Source: Bacteroidia bacterium
GTDB taxonomy: Bacteria > Bacteroidota > Bacteroidia > Flavobacteriales > Flavobacteriaceae
Length of the DNA: 64,000 bases
Direction: 5' to 3'
Assembly: GCA_030428865.1 (NCBI GenBank)
Contig: JAUIEK010000001.1
Location: forward strand, 434,001 to 498,000
Shown piece by piece: positions 9,496-17,946 of the stretch. The position numbers and the translations under genes are program-made. The notes under the pieces are model-generated. The model had not been told where the DNA came from, ran no database searches, and saw only the letters and a list, made by a program, of their open reading frames with translations. Every line of letters starts with the position of its first letter. Position 1 is the stretch's first letter.

Positions 9496-10896
9496 TTAAG
9501 CATTTAAAGGTTTTCCGTCCCATGCAGCTTTTGCAGCTTCTTTTATAGCTTCAGAATATGTTGGGTGGCCATGGCAAATTCTCGCTATGTCTTCTGCAGA
9601 AGCTCTATATTCCATAGCAACAGCCATTTCCATAATTAAATCTGCTGCTCTAGCACCAACTATATGTACGCCTAAAACTTCATCAGTATTTTTATCGGCT
9701 AAAACTTTTACAAAACCATCTATGTCTGTGCTGGCTCTAGAGCGGCCTAATGCACGCATTAAAAATTTCCCTGATTTATAATCAACTCCAGTTTCTTTTA
9801 GTTCTTGCTCTGTTTTTCCGACGGCCGCAACTTCTGGCCAAGTATAAACGATTCCAGGAATTAAATTATAATCTATATGAGGCTTTTGCCCTGCAATAAT
9901 TTCTGCTGCAACCACACCTTCTTCCTCTGCTTTATGAGCTAACATAGCTCCTTTTACTACATCGCCAATTGCGTAAATGTTTGGAATATTGGTTTGCAGG
10001 TGTTCATTGATTTCAATTTGTCCTTTTTCATTCACTTTTATACCTACATTCTCCAAACCTAAACCTTCTGTATATGGTTTTCTTCCTACAGAAACTAAGC
10101 AATAATCTCCTGCAAAAATTACTTCTTCTCCTTTTTTATTTGTTGCTTTAATAGTTACTTCTTTTCCTTTGTTTTCTACAGCACTTACTCCATGGCTAGT
10201 GTAAAACTTAATTCCTTGTTTTTTAAGTACTTTTTGTAGTTCTTTAGATATATCTGCATCCATTCCAGGTACAATTTTATCCATGTATTCAACCACGCTT
10301 ACTTCTGATCCTAATCTGCTGTAAACAGAGCCTAATTCTAATCCAATAACACCACCTCCAATTACGATTAAATGTTTCGGAATTTCCTTTAGCTTTAATG
10401 CTTCTGTAGAAGTGATAATGCGTTCTTTATCAATATTGATGAATGGTAATGAGGCTGGTTTAGAACCTGTTGCAATAATGATATTTGTGCCTTCTATTAC
10501 TTCTTCTGTTCCATCGTTTTTGGCAACTTTAACATGTGTTGCATCTACAAAAGAACCCAGTCCTTCAAAAACATCAATTTTGTTTTTTTCCATTAAAAAC
10601 TTTATACCACCTGTAGTTTGCTCTACAACCTTTGCTTTTCGATCTATCATTTGAGAAAAGTCAATTTTAGGCGAATCCACTAAAATTCCATGTTCTTTAA
10701 AATTATGTACAGCATCATGGTAATGATGAGAAGAATCTAACAAAGCTTTTGATGGAATACAACCAACATTTAAACATGTTCCTCCTAAAGTGGAATATTT
10801 TTCTATAATAGCTGCTTTTAAACCTAATTGAGATGCTCTGATGGCAGAAATATAACCACCTGGACCAGAACCAATAACGATTAAATCGTATTTCAT
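9496..10896 (-). CDS. lpdA: Dihydrolipoyl dehydrogenase (E3)
   Basis: 466 residues, full length. The FAD-binding GxGxxG segment (IGSGPGG, 8-14), the redox-active CLNVGC (Cys41 and Cys46), the NAD-binding GGGVIGLELG and the C-terminal HPTYSE with the catalytic His444-Glu449 pair are all visible. It reoxidises lipoamide in the pyruvate, 2-oxoglutarate and branched-chain dehydrogenase complexes. No E1 or E2 genes are adjacent. It has its own terminator downstream and a TACTTTTG box 23-30 bases upstream, so it is probably transcribed alone. Confidence 0.97.
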   Translation of the reverse strand: MKYDLIVIGSGPGGYISAIRASQLGLKAAIIEKYSTLGGTCLNVGCIPSKALLDSSHHYHDAVHNFKEHGILVDSPKIDFSQMIDRKAKVVEQTTGGIKFLMEKNKIDVFEGLGSFVDATHVKVAKNDGTEEVIEGTNIIIATGSKPASLPFINIDKERIITSTEALKLKEIPKHLIVIGGGVIGLELGSVYSRLGSEVSVVEYMDKIVPGMDADISKELQKVLKKQGIKFYTSHGVSAVENKGKEVTIKATNKKGEEVIFAGDYCLVSVGRKPYTEGLGLENVGIKVNEKGQIEINEHLQTNIPNIYAIGDVVKGAMLAHKAEEEGVVAAEIIAGQKPHIDYNLIPGIVYTWPEVAAVGKTEQELKETGVDYKSGKFLMRALGRSRASTDIDGFVKVLADKNTDEVLGVHIVGARAADLIMEMAVAMEYRASAEDIARICHGHPTYSEAIKEAAKAAWDGKPLNA

Positions 10897-10918
10897 TTTT
10901 TAATGATTTTTGTGCGTA

Positions 10919-10926
10919 CAAAAGTA
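10919..10926 (-). promoter_or_regulatory. Putative -7 box of lpdA
   Basis: Minus-strand TACTTTTG (10926-10919) fits TAnnTTTG and stands 23 bases from the ATG at 10896. No convincing -33 TTG is seen at the right distance. Confidence 0.4.
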
Positions 10927-10994
10927 CATAATCTAAGGTATTAAAACGAATGATTAAGTAGAATTACTATATTTAACTTTTTAATTATGATGTA

Positions 10995-11468
10995 ATGAAA
11001 ATCCTAAAAAAAATACTGTTATTTCTACTAATTATCTTTTTAATTGCTCAGTTCTTCAGACCTGATAAAAATGAAGGAGAGTTAAGTTCTTTAGATTCTT
11101 TTCTTAATGAGACACAGCCAACAGAAAATGTACATACAATACTAAAACAAGCTTGTTTTGATTGCCACAGTAATGTGACAAAACATCCGTGGTATAGTGC
11201 TATAACTCCAGTGAATTATTGGATTGCAGATCATATAGAGCATGGTAAGAAAGAATTAAACTTTTCAAACTGGGCAACGTATTCAGTAAAGCGAAAAGAA
11301 CACAAGTTCGAAGAAATATGGGAAGAAGTAGAAAAGAAGCACATGCCCTTAGATTCTTATACGTGGATGCACAGTGAAGCAAAATTAAGCTCAGAGCAAG
11401 TTGAGTTAATAGTAAATTGGGCTAAACAAGTTCAAGCAAATTATAAGCAACAGTTAAAAAATCAGTAA
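10995..11468 (+). CDS. Haem-binding domain (c-type cytochrome-like) protein
   Basis: 157 residues. One N-terminal membrane segment (about 5-20) anchors a periplasmic domain with a single CFDCH haem-attachment motif (Cys54, Cys57, His58) followed by the family segment HPWYSAITPVNYWIADHI and a later KKHMP with a possible Met axial ligand. This matches the Haem_bd family found beside redox genes in Bacteroidota. It probably transfers electrons at the outer face of the inner membrane; the partner is unknown. The following glycosyltransferase begins a few bases downstream if its non-ATG start is right. Confidence 0.88.
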   Translation: MKILKKILLFLLIIFLIAQFFRPDKNEGELSSLDSFLNETQPTENVHTILKQACFDCHSNVTKHPWYSAITPVNYWIADHIEHGKKELNFSNWATYSVKRKEHKFEEIWEEVEKKHMPLDSYTWMHSEAKLSSEQVELIVNWAKQVQANYKQQLKNQ

Positions 11469-11472
11469 TTCA

Positions 11473-12711
11473 ATTCACCAAATATTTATTATAGGTTCTG
11501 TATGGGTAGAACCAACATCCTCAGCTGCTGGAAGTAGAATGCTTCAATTAATTGAATTTTTTCTGTCTCAAAATTGGCGAGTAAACTTCGGAACAACGGC
11601 TCAAAAAAATCCTAACTCGATTGATCTTTCGGAAATTGGGGTACAAGAATATTCCCTAGAATTAAATAGTTCTAGTTTTGATAATCTTATTCAAAAAATA
11701 AATCCGACAATTGTATTGTTTGATCGATTCATGACAGAAGAACAGTTTGGTTGGCGTGTAGCCGAAAACTGCCCAAAAGCTTTTCGTGTTCTAGATACTG
11801 AAGACTTACATTGTTTACGAAAAACAAGACAAAAAGGATTAAAAGACAACATTTCTTTTTCACCCGAATTATTATTGAACTCAGAAGTTGCTAAACGTGA
11901 AATAGCTTCTATTTATCGCTCAGATATATCATTAATTATTTCAGCATATGAAATGAGGCTTTTACAAGAGGTGTTTAAAATTCCTGAGGACTTACTTTTT
12001 TATTTACCATTTCTACTAGAAAAAATAGATAGACAAAAACAAGAGTTATGGCCCAAATTTGAAGAGCGTATAAATTTTGTTTCTATTGGAAATTTTTTAC
12101 ACGCTCCTAATGTAGATGCTACTATTCAGCTAAAACAAGTAATTTGGAATAAGATTCGAAAAAAGCTGCCAAATGCAGAACTCCACATATATGGAGCATA
12201 TCCCACACAGCAAGTTTTAGAATTTACAAATAGCAGAGAAGGTTTTTATGTTCATGGTTATATTAAAGATGTAAATCAAGTGCTAACTAATGCAAGAGTT
12301 TTGCTAGCTCCTCTTCGTTTTGGTGCTGGAATCAAGGGTAAGTTAACAGATGCAATGTTATGCGGAACCTCCTCAATTACTACATCAATAGGAGCAGAAG
12401 GAATGGATTGTGGTATGCCATGGAATGGTTTTGTAGAAGATAATTTTGATGAATTTGTAAACAAAGCAGTTAAACTTTATTCCGATAAAACACTATGGGA
12501 GAAAGCACAACATTTTGGAATTGAAATAATTAATAATCATTATGATAAACGGGAACTAGAACCTGATTTTTTTAATAAAATTCAGATTGTTTTTGATCAA
12601 TTAGAAAAACACAGAAATACTAATTTTATAGGTAAAATACTTATGCATCATACTATGCAAAGCACAAAATATTTGAGTAAATGGATTGAAGAGAAGAATA
12701 GAAATAATTAA
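11473..12711 (+). CDS. Group-1 type glycosyltransferase with probable non-ATG start
   Basis: The first ATG (11539) would give 390 residues, but the same frame upstream back to the stop at 11455 encodes HQIFIIGSVWVEPTSSAAGSR, which looks like the conserved N-terminal nucleotide-binding loop of this glycosyltransferase group. No ATG, GTG or TTG precedes it; the best candidate is ATT at 11473, giving 412 residues. Later family segments are FDRFMTEEQFGWRVAE, DTEDLH and the C-terminal LLAPLRFGAGIKGKLTDAM, the donor-binding region of GT-B enzymes. The acceptor is unknown; it is likely a surface-glycan enzyme. The C-terminal 40 residues are extra. Its stop overlaps that of the convergent peptidase gene. 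Confidence 0.8.
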   Translation: MHQIFIIGSVWVEPTSSAAGSRMLQLIEFFLSQNWRVNFGTTAQKNPNSIDLSEIGVQEYSLELNSSSFDNLIQKINPTIVLFDRFMTEEQFGWRVAENCPKAFRVLDTEDLHCLRKTRQKGLKDNISFSPELLLNSEVAKREIASIYRSDISLIISAYEMRLLQEVFKIPEDLLFYLPFLLEKIDRQKQELWPKFEERINFVSIGNFLHAPNVDATIQLKQVIWNKIRKKLPNAELHIYGAYPTQQVLEFTNSREGFYVHGYIKDVNQVLTNARVLLAPLRFGAGIKGKLTDAMLCGTSSITTSIGAEGMDCGMPWNGFVEDNFDEFVNKAVKLYSDKTLWEKAQHFGIEIINNHYDKRELEPDFFNKIQIVFDQLEKHRNTNFIGKILMHHTMQSTKYLSKWIEEKNRNN

Positions 12712-14726
12712 ACTAACCTGGCTCTTTTTAACAAAGCATCTGGTTTTGGTTCTTTTCCTCTAAAACGTTTGTAAAGAATCATTGGTTTTTCAGTTCCGCC
12801 TTTACTTAGTACATGATCCTTAAATTTTTGAGCAATTTCCTTATTAAAAATTCCGTTTTCTTTAAAGTATTCAAAGGCATCTGCATCCAAAACTTCTGCC
12901 CATTTGTATGAATAATATCCTGCGGAATAACCTCCTTGAAAAATGTGAGAAAAAGAAGTGCTCATACAATTTTCTGCTACATCTGGAAACAATTGAGTTC
13001 CTCTAAAAGCTTTTTGTTCAAATTCTTTTACGTTAGTAACATTGGAAATATCTTGATTATGCCAAGCCATATCTAGTAAACCAAAACTTATTTGCCGTAG
13101 GGTTTGCATTCCTTCTAGAAAACTAGAAGAATCTTTTATTTTTTGGATATATTCCATTGGGATAACCTCTCCAGTTTTATAATGTTTTGCAAATAATTCT
13201 AACGCTTCTTTTTCGTAACACCAGTTTTCTAATATTTGGCTAGGAAGCTCTACAAAATCCCACAAAACAGAAGTTCCCGATAAACTGTTGTAGGTTGTGT
13301 TGGCTAGCATTCCGTGTAAAGCATGACCGAATTCATGGAACAAGGTAGTAACCTCATTAAAAGTAAGTAAAGAAGGCTTATTTTCGGTGGGTTTTGTAAA
13401 GTTGCAAACAATAGATATGTGCGGTCTTTCGTTTACACCTTCAAAAATTTGTTGTGATTTATAGGATGTCATCCAAGCGCCATTTCTTTTTCCTTCTCTT
13501 GGATGAAAATCTGCATATAAAATTGCAATAAAATTAGTATCGTTATCTGTAACTTCGTATGTTTTTACTTCGTCATGATATTTATCGATAGTAAAAACCT
13601 CTTTAAAATTTAAGTCGTATAACTTATTGGCGATTGTAAAAACACCTTCAATTACATTGTTTAATGAGAAATAAGGTTTTAGTAATTCTTGATCTAAATC
13701 AAAAAGCTCTTTTTTTAATTTTTCTGAATAATAAGCGCTATCCCATTTTTCTAATTGTTCTATTTCATCTCGTTTTTTTGCAAACTCTTGAAGTTGTTTA
13801 AATTCCTTAATTGCAGCTGGTTTTGCCTTTTCAAGTAATTCTTGCAGAAAAGAAGTTACTTTATCTGGAGTTTCTGCCATTCTATCTTCTAGAACAAAAT
13901 GAGCATGAGTTTTATAGCCTAATAATTCTGCTCTTTGTTGGCGAAGTTTTACAATTTCTAATACAACCTTTTCATTATTATTTTTATTATTTTGAAATCC
14001 TTTCTTTCCATAAGCAATTGCTAGCTTTTTTCGTAACTCACGATTATCTGCATATGTCATAAAAGGTATATAACTAGGGTAATCTAATGTAAAAATCCAG
14101 CCTACTTTTTCTTTTTGCTTAGCTATTAATTTTGCAGCTTCTTTTGCGCTTTCTGGAAGACCAGATAAATCTTTTTCGTCAGTAATATGTAACTCAAAAG
14201 CATTGCCATCAGCTAAAACATGTTCTCCGAACTGAAGAGATAGCTTGGAAAGTTTTGCGTCAATTTCTCTCAAAGTTTCTTTGTCTGCGCCATTTAAGTT
14301 GGCTCCGTTTCTAGAAAAACCTTTATACTGTTTGTCTAATAAAGTAGATTGCTCTGGAGTTAAGTCTAAATTTTTTCTTTGATCATAAACGGATTTTACT
14401 CTTTTAAAAAGTTCTTGGTTTAAGATCATATCATTTTTAAATTCACTTAGCCAAGGGGAAATTTCTTTTGCAATTTCTTGAATTTCTGGAGAGGTTTCAG
14501 CAGAATTTAAGTTAAAGAAAATACTTGTAATTTTATTCAGTTTTTGCCCCGTAAAATCAAGTTTTTCTGTAGTATTTTTAAAAGTTGGTGCTTTGGGATT
14601 ATTTATTATTTCATCAATCTCTTGTTTGGTTATTTCAATGGCTTTTTTGATAGCAGGCTTATAATCGGTTACTTTAATTTTTGAGAATGGGGCTGTATTA
14701 AAATCTTCTAGCAAAGGATTTTTCAT
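12708..14726 (-). CDS. M3 family zinc metallopeptidase (oligopeptidase A/Dcp type)
   Basis: 672 residues from the ATG at 14726 (MKNPLLEDF); a TTG four codons upstream is less likely. The zinc motif HEFGH is at 464-468, with the third ligand Glu in FVELPSQ about 25 residues later, and the C-terminal FSHIFQGGYSAGYYSYKWAEVLDADAF is the substrate-binding region of M3A enzymes. There is no signal peptide, so it is probably a cytoplasmic oligopeptidase; dipeptidyl carboxypeptidase and oligopeptidase A cannot be separated from sequence alone. It follows purE by about 30 bases and may be co-transcribed with purK-purE. Confidence 0.94.
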   Translation of the reverse strand: MKNPLLEDFNTAPFSKIKVTDYKPAIKKAIEITKQEIDEIINNPKAPTFKNTTEKLDFTGQKLNKITSIFFNLNSAETSPEIQEIAKEISPWLSEFKNDMILNQELFKRVKSVYDQRKNLDLTPEQSTLLDKQYKGFSRNGANLNGADKETLREIDAKLSKLSLQFGEHVLADGNAFELHITDEKDLSGLPESAKEAAKLIAKQKEKVGWIFTLDYPSYIPFMTYADNRELRKKLAIAYGKKGFQNNKNNNEKVVLEIVKLRQQRAELLGYKTHAHFVLEDRMAETPDKVTSFLQELLEKAKPAAIKEFKQLQEFAKKRDEIEQLEKWDSAYYSEKLKKELFDLDQELLKPYFSLNNVIEGVFTIANKLYDLNFKEVFTIDKYHDEVKTYEVTDNDTNFIAILYADFHPREGKRNGAWMTSYKSQQIFEGVNERPHISIVCNFTKPTENKPSLLTFNEVTTLFHEFGHALHGMLANTTYNSLSGTSVLWDFVELPSQILENWCYEKEALELFAKHYKTGEVIPMEYIQKIKDSSSFLEGMQTLRQISFGLLDMAWHNQDISNVTNVKEFEQKAFRGTQLFPDVAENCMSTSFSHIFQGGYSAGYYSYKWAEVLDADAFEYFKENGIFNKEIAQKFKDHVLSKGGTEKPMILYKRFRGKEPKPDALLKRARLV

Positions 14727-14759
14727 AATAGTAAGCAATTTGTTATTGAGATGAAAAAG

Positions 14760-15239
14760 TTATTTCTTAAGTTTTTTTGAGGCTTTTTCTACTTTTAATT
14801 TTAAGCCTTCTTTATAGGCAATTACTTTATCTAAAACGCACTTATCAGAAGATCCAATGATTTGAGCTGCTAAAATTCCTGCATTTTTTGCGCCATCTAA
14901 AGCAACAGTTGCAACAGGTACACCGCCTGGCATTTGAAGTATAGATAAAATGGAATCCCAACCATCAATGGAGTTTCTGCTCTTTACAGGAACACCAATA
15001 ACAGGTAACGGACTCATAGAAGCAACCATTCCTGGTAGGTGAGCAGCTCCGCCAGCTCCAGCAATAATAACTTGAATTCCTCTTTTATGTGCATTGGTTG
15101 CATAATCAAATAATTTTTCTGGAGTTCTGTGTGCAGAAACAATATCAATTTCTATTGATATATTAAAACTCTCTAAAACATTAATTGCTTCTTGCATTAT
15201 TGGAAGATCAGAATCGCTTCCCATGATAATTCCTACCAT
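14760..15239 (-). CDS. purE: N5-carboxyaminoimidazole ribonucleotide mutase
   Basis: 159 residues, the size of class I PurE. It begins VGIIMGSDSDLPIM, with the SDSD nucleotide-binding loop, then the SAHRTPE and GAGGAAHLPGM segments that form the active site. It converts N5-CAIR to CAIR in purine synthesis. The gene follows purK by 5 bases, the standard pairing of the two ATP-dependent AIR carboxylation steps. Confidence 0.97.
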   Translation of the reverse strand: MVGIIMGSDSDLPIMQEAINVLESFNISIEIDIVSAHRTPEKLFDYATNAHKRGIQVIIAGAGGAAHLPGMVASMSPLPVIGVPVKSRNSIDGWDSILSILQMPGGVPVATVALDGAKNAGILAAQIIGSSDKCVLDKVIAYKEGLKLKVEKASKKLKK

Positions 15240-15244
15240 AAAAT

Positions 15245-16402
15245 TTATTTGCTAATTACGTTAATTGTTTCTTTTACGTTTTCTGCGATTTTTCTCGCAA
15301 TATTTACATCTTTATGAGTGATTGTTACGTGTCCCATCTTTCGAAAAGGTTTGGTTGTTTTCTTTCCATAAATATGTGGTGTAACTCCTTCCATTTCTAA
15401 TATTTTTTCTATGTTTTCATAGAAAACGCTTCCTGTATAACCTTCTGATCCTACTAAATTAACCATAACTCCTGCAACTTTGCTATCTGTGTTTCCTAAA
15501 GGTAGATTAAGAATACTACGAAGATGTTGTTCAAATTGATTGGTAAAACTTGCTTCAATACTATAATGCCCTGAGTTGTGTGTCCTAGGAGCTACTTCAT
15601 TAACAAGAATTTTATCATCAACTGTTTGAAACATTTCAACAGCAAGAAGTCCAACAAAATCAAATGCATTTGCAACTTGTAAAGCAACTTCTCTTGCTTT
15701 TTGAGCCACTTTTTCTTCAATTCTTCCTGGACAAATCACGTATTCTACCTGATTAGCTTCAGGATGAAATTCCATTTCAACAACAGGATATGTTTTAATT
15801 TCTCCTTCTTTATTTCTAGCGACAATTACAGCAAGTTCATTTTTAAAAGGAATTAATTTTTCAGCAATACATTCACCAACAGGTAAGGTTTCTAAATCCT
15901 CGTATGATCGCACAATTTTAACGCCATTTCCGTCATAACCAAAACGAGCTGATTTCCAAACAAAAGGAAAATCTATAATATCATTTTCATAAGAGTGTTT
16001 TAGTTCTTCTAAATATGCGTAATGGAAAAAATCTGCAGTTGGTATATTATGATCAGCGTAGAAATGTTTTTGTTGTGCTTTATTCTGTATAATGCGTAAA
16101 TTTTTGGGTTTTGGATAGATGGTTAATCCTTCCTTTTCCAAATCATCTAAGGCATCAATATTTACATTTTCAATTTCAATGGTTAATAAATCTACTTTTT
16201 TTCCAAACTCGTATACTGTTTGGTAATCTAATAAATCACCTTGATGAAATTCGTTGCATATTTGACTACAAGGAGCGTCAGCAGAAGCATCTAAAATAAC
16301 TGTATAAATATCAAATTTTTGTGTTTCTGACAACAACATTCTGCCTAATTGTCCACCACCAAGAACACCAAGTTTAAAATGAGAAGAAAAGTAATTTTTC
16401 AA
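15245..16402 (-). CDS. purK: 5-(carboxyamino)imidazole ribonucleotide synthase
   Basis: 385 residues from a TTG at 16402. No ATG exists before the conserved GVLGGGQLGRM, so a TTG must be used. The alternative TTG at 16441 lies upstream of a good TAnnTTTG box (16430-16423), which would put that start outside the transcript. ATP-grasp features are present: FPFVWKSARFGYDGNGVKI, ELAVIVARN and NEVAPRTHNSGHYSIEA. The enzyme makes N5-CAIR from AIR, ATP and bicarbonate. It is paired with purE downstream. Confidence 0.95.
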   Translation of the reverse strand: MKNYFSSHFKLGVLGGGQLGRMLLSETQKFDIYTVILDASADAPCSQICNEFHQGDLLDYQTVYEFGKKVDLLTIEIENVNIDALDDLEKEGLTIYPKPKNLRIIQNKAQQKHFYADHNIPTADFFHYAYLEELKHSYENDIIDFPFVWKSARFGYDGNGVKIVRSYEDLETLPVGECIAEKLIPFKNELAVIVARNKEGEIKTYPVVEMEFHPEANQVEYVICPGRIEEKVAQKAREVALQVANAFDFVGLLAVEMFQTVDDKILVNEVAPRTHNSGHYSIEASFTNQFEQHLRSILNLPLGNTDSKVAGVMVNLVGSEGYTGSVFYENIEKILEMEGVTPHIYGKKTTKPFRKMGHVTITHKDVNIARKIAENVKETINVISK

Positions 16403-16422
16403 GTCTAAATAATTAACAAAAG

Positions 16423-16430
16423 CAAAGTTA
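16423..16430 (-). promoter_or_regulatory. Putative -7 box of purK
   Basis: Minus-strand TAACTTTG (16430-16423) fits TAnnTTTG. It stands 20 bases upstream of the proposed TTG start at 16402, and downstream of the alternative TTG at 16441. Confidence 0.5.
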
Positions 16431-16450
16431 CAATTTAACAATTAATTGAA

Positions 16451-16864
16451 TTAGAAATTGCTAATTCTAATTGTGCTACTATTTATAGTTTGTGTCAAAT
16501 ATTCTTTTGCAAAACATTCAACGCCTTCTGTTAACGGAGCCCCACCACTTAAGGGATTATATTCTTCTTGATTGCATGTGCAAATAAGTTTTAATCCGTC
16601 ATAATTCATAGTAGAGGAACAGTGTTCTTCTGGGCATTGTAAATCAAAGGCTTTAAACCCAGAACTTCTATTAATTATAACAACATTTCTATTAGTGAGC
16701 CTAGTTGAAACCCAACCACCAGGAACTCGTAAGTCGATAAATTGAGGTAAATCTAAGTTGATTGTTTCATCAACAATAATGTTAGGAAGACATTGATTTT
16801 GAAAAGGAGCATTTGTACACGCGCAAAAAATCATAAAAACTAGAAAAACGTTCAATTTTTTCAT
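16451..16864 (-). CDS. Rieske-like lipoprotein lacking the histidine ligands
   Basis: 137 residues from the ATG at 16864 (MKKLNVFLVF); the frame is open 24 codons further upstream, but the signal peptide sits naturally at this start. The lipobox leads to Cys14 or Cys16 (MIFCAC). The spacing C77-P-E-E-H-C82 and later C95-T-C97-N98-Q-E-E-Y resembles the two cluster loops of Rieske proteins (CxHxxC and CxCHG), but the first His position is Glu and the second is Asn. The Gly-Gly-Ala-Pro loop follows. It may therefore be a Rieske fold without the normal 2Fe-2S cluster. It is divergent from greA and 48 bases upstream of purK. Confidence 0.65.
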   Translation of the reverse strand: MKKLNVFLVFMIFCACTNAPFQNQCLPNIIVDETINLDLPQFIDLRVPGGWVSTRLTNRNVVIINRSSGFKAFDLQCPEEHCSSTMNYDGLKLICTCNQEEYNPLSGGAPLTEGVECFAKEYLTQTINSSTIRISNF

Positions 16865-16914
16865 TAAAATAAAGTGTTTTGTAGCTAAAACGAAGCGAAT
16901 GTACAAATATTTTG

Positions 16915-16922
16915 TACATTTG
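16915..16922 (+). promoter_or_regulatory. Putative -7 box of greA
   Basis: TACATTTG fits TAnnTTTG. The predicted transcript starts near 16929, right at a 7-base-pair inverted repeat (ATCTCAT 16929-16935 region with ATGAGAT about 12 bases on) followed by six T, and has a leader of about 75 bases before greA. Confidence 0.4.
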
Positions 16923-17005
16923 TGTTCAGATCTCATTCGATATACGCGATGAGATTTTTTGTTTATATAGAAGAAGATGTTGTTTAATGAAAAATTAAAA
17001 AGATT

Positions 17006-17479
17006 ATGGATACAGTTTCATATTATACGCCAGAAGGATTAAAAAAATTAAAAGATGAACTTGCTCAATTAGAACAAATAGAGCGCCCTAGAGTGTCTCA
17101 AGAAATAGCGGATGCTAGAGATAAAGGAGATTTGAGTGAAAATGCAGAATATCACGCAGCAAAAGAAGAGCAATCTTTATTAGAAACTAAAATTGCAAAA
17201 CTTAAAAATGTGGTGGCAAATGCTCGAATTATTGATGAATCTCAGTTAGATACATCAAAAGTGTTAATCCATTCTAAAGTAAAAATAAAAAATACAGCTA
17301 ATAAGATGGAGTTTGCTTATACATTAGTAGCAGATTCAGAATCTGATGTGAGAAATGGAAAGTTGTCAGTAAATTCTCCAATAGGAAAAGGATTGCTTGG
17401 AAAACAAGTAGGTGAAGTAGCAGAAATAAAAGCGCCAAATGGAATTATGAATTTTGAAATTCTAGAGATTTCTAGATAA
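17006..17479 (+). CDS. greA: Transcription elongation factor GreA
   Basis: 157 residues, full length. The N-terminal coiled coil carries the tip acidic pair in DARDKGDLSENAEYHAAKEEQ, the segment that enters the RNA polymerase secondary channel and stimulates cleavage of backtracked RNA. The C-terminal FKBP-like domain has SPIGKGLLGKQVGE. A clear terminator follows. The 18 bases just upstream of the ATG (16987-17004) are repeated exactly upstream of the next gene. Confidence 0.96.
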   Translation: MDTVSYYTPEGLKKLKDELAQLEQIERPRVSQEIADARDKGDLSENAEYHAAKEEQSLLETKIAKLKNVVANARIIDESQLDTSKVLIHSKVKIKNTANKMEFAYTLVADSESDVRNGKLSVNSPIGKGLLGKQVGEVAEIKAPNGIMNFEILEISR

Positions 17480-17504
17480 CATAAAGCAAGTTTTTTGTTT
17501 ATAG

Positions 17505-17531
17505 ACGCTTTTCAAACGAAAAGCGTTTTTT
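17505..17531 (+). terminator. Intrinsic terminator after greA
   Basis: A perfect 9-base-pair stem, ACGCTTTTC (17505-17513) with GAAAAGCGT (17518-17526), has a 4-base loop and is followed by a T-rich run. Confidence 0.85.
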
Positions 17532-17553
17532 ATTTTTATGAAAAATTAAAAAG

Positions 17554-17946
17554 ATGAGTACTGTTTTTACCAAGATTATAAAAGGAGAAATTCCTTCTTA
17601 TAAAATAACAGAAAATGAGCGTTTTTTTGCATTTCTGGATATTAACCCCAATGCGAAAGGTCATACACTGGTAATCCCCAAGAAAGAAGAAAATAAGTTG
17701 TTTGATCTTGATAAAGAAACTTACAGAGATTTAATGTTGTTCTCCTACCGTGTTGCAAAAGCATTAGAAAAAACGGTTGCTTGTAAACGAATTGGAATGA
17801 GTGTTGTAGGGTTAGAAGTTCCTCATGTTCACGTACATCTGATTCCAATCAATGTAATGGATGACATGCGGTTTACTAAAAAAGAAAAATTATCTGAAGA
17901 AGCTTTTTTAGAGTTAGCAAAAGACATTGCAGCTAACTTTGAGTGA
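17554..17946 (+). CDS. HIT-family nucleotide hydrolase
   Basis: 130 residues. It begins STVFTKIIKGEIPSYKI as in HinT/FHIT-like proteins and carries the histidine triad HVHVHLIP near residue 91. Members hydrolyse nucleoside phosphoramidates or dinucleotides such as AppppA; the exact substrate is not readable. It starts 22 bases after the greA terminator, with the greA-like 18-base leader directly before it. Its stop abuts the stop of the convergent histidine kinase gene (17946/17947). Confidence 0.93.
   Translation: MSTVFTKIIKGEIPSYKITENERFFAFLDINPNAKGHTLVIPKKEENKLFDLDKETYRDLMLFSYRVAKALEKTVACKRIGMSVVGLEVPHVHVHLIPINVMDDMRFTKKEKLSEEAFLELAKDIAANFE

Noticed and set aside
16923..16960. Inverted repeat with T6 in the greA leader as a riboswitch or attenuator
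   Set aside because: Only 7-8 base pairs with a 12-base loop; too weak to claim a regulatory RNA.
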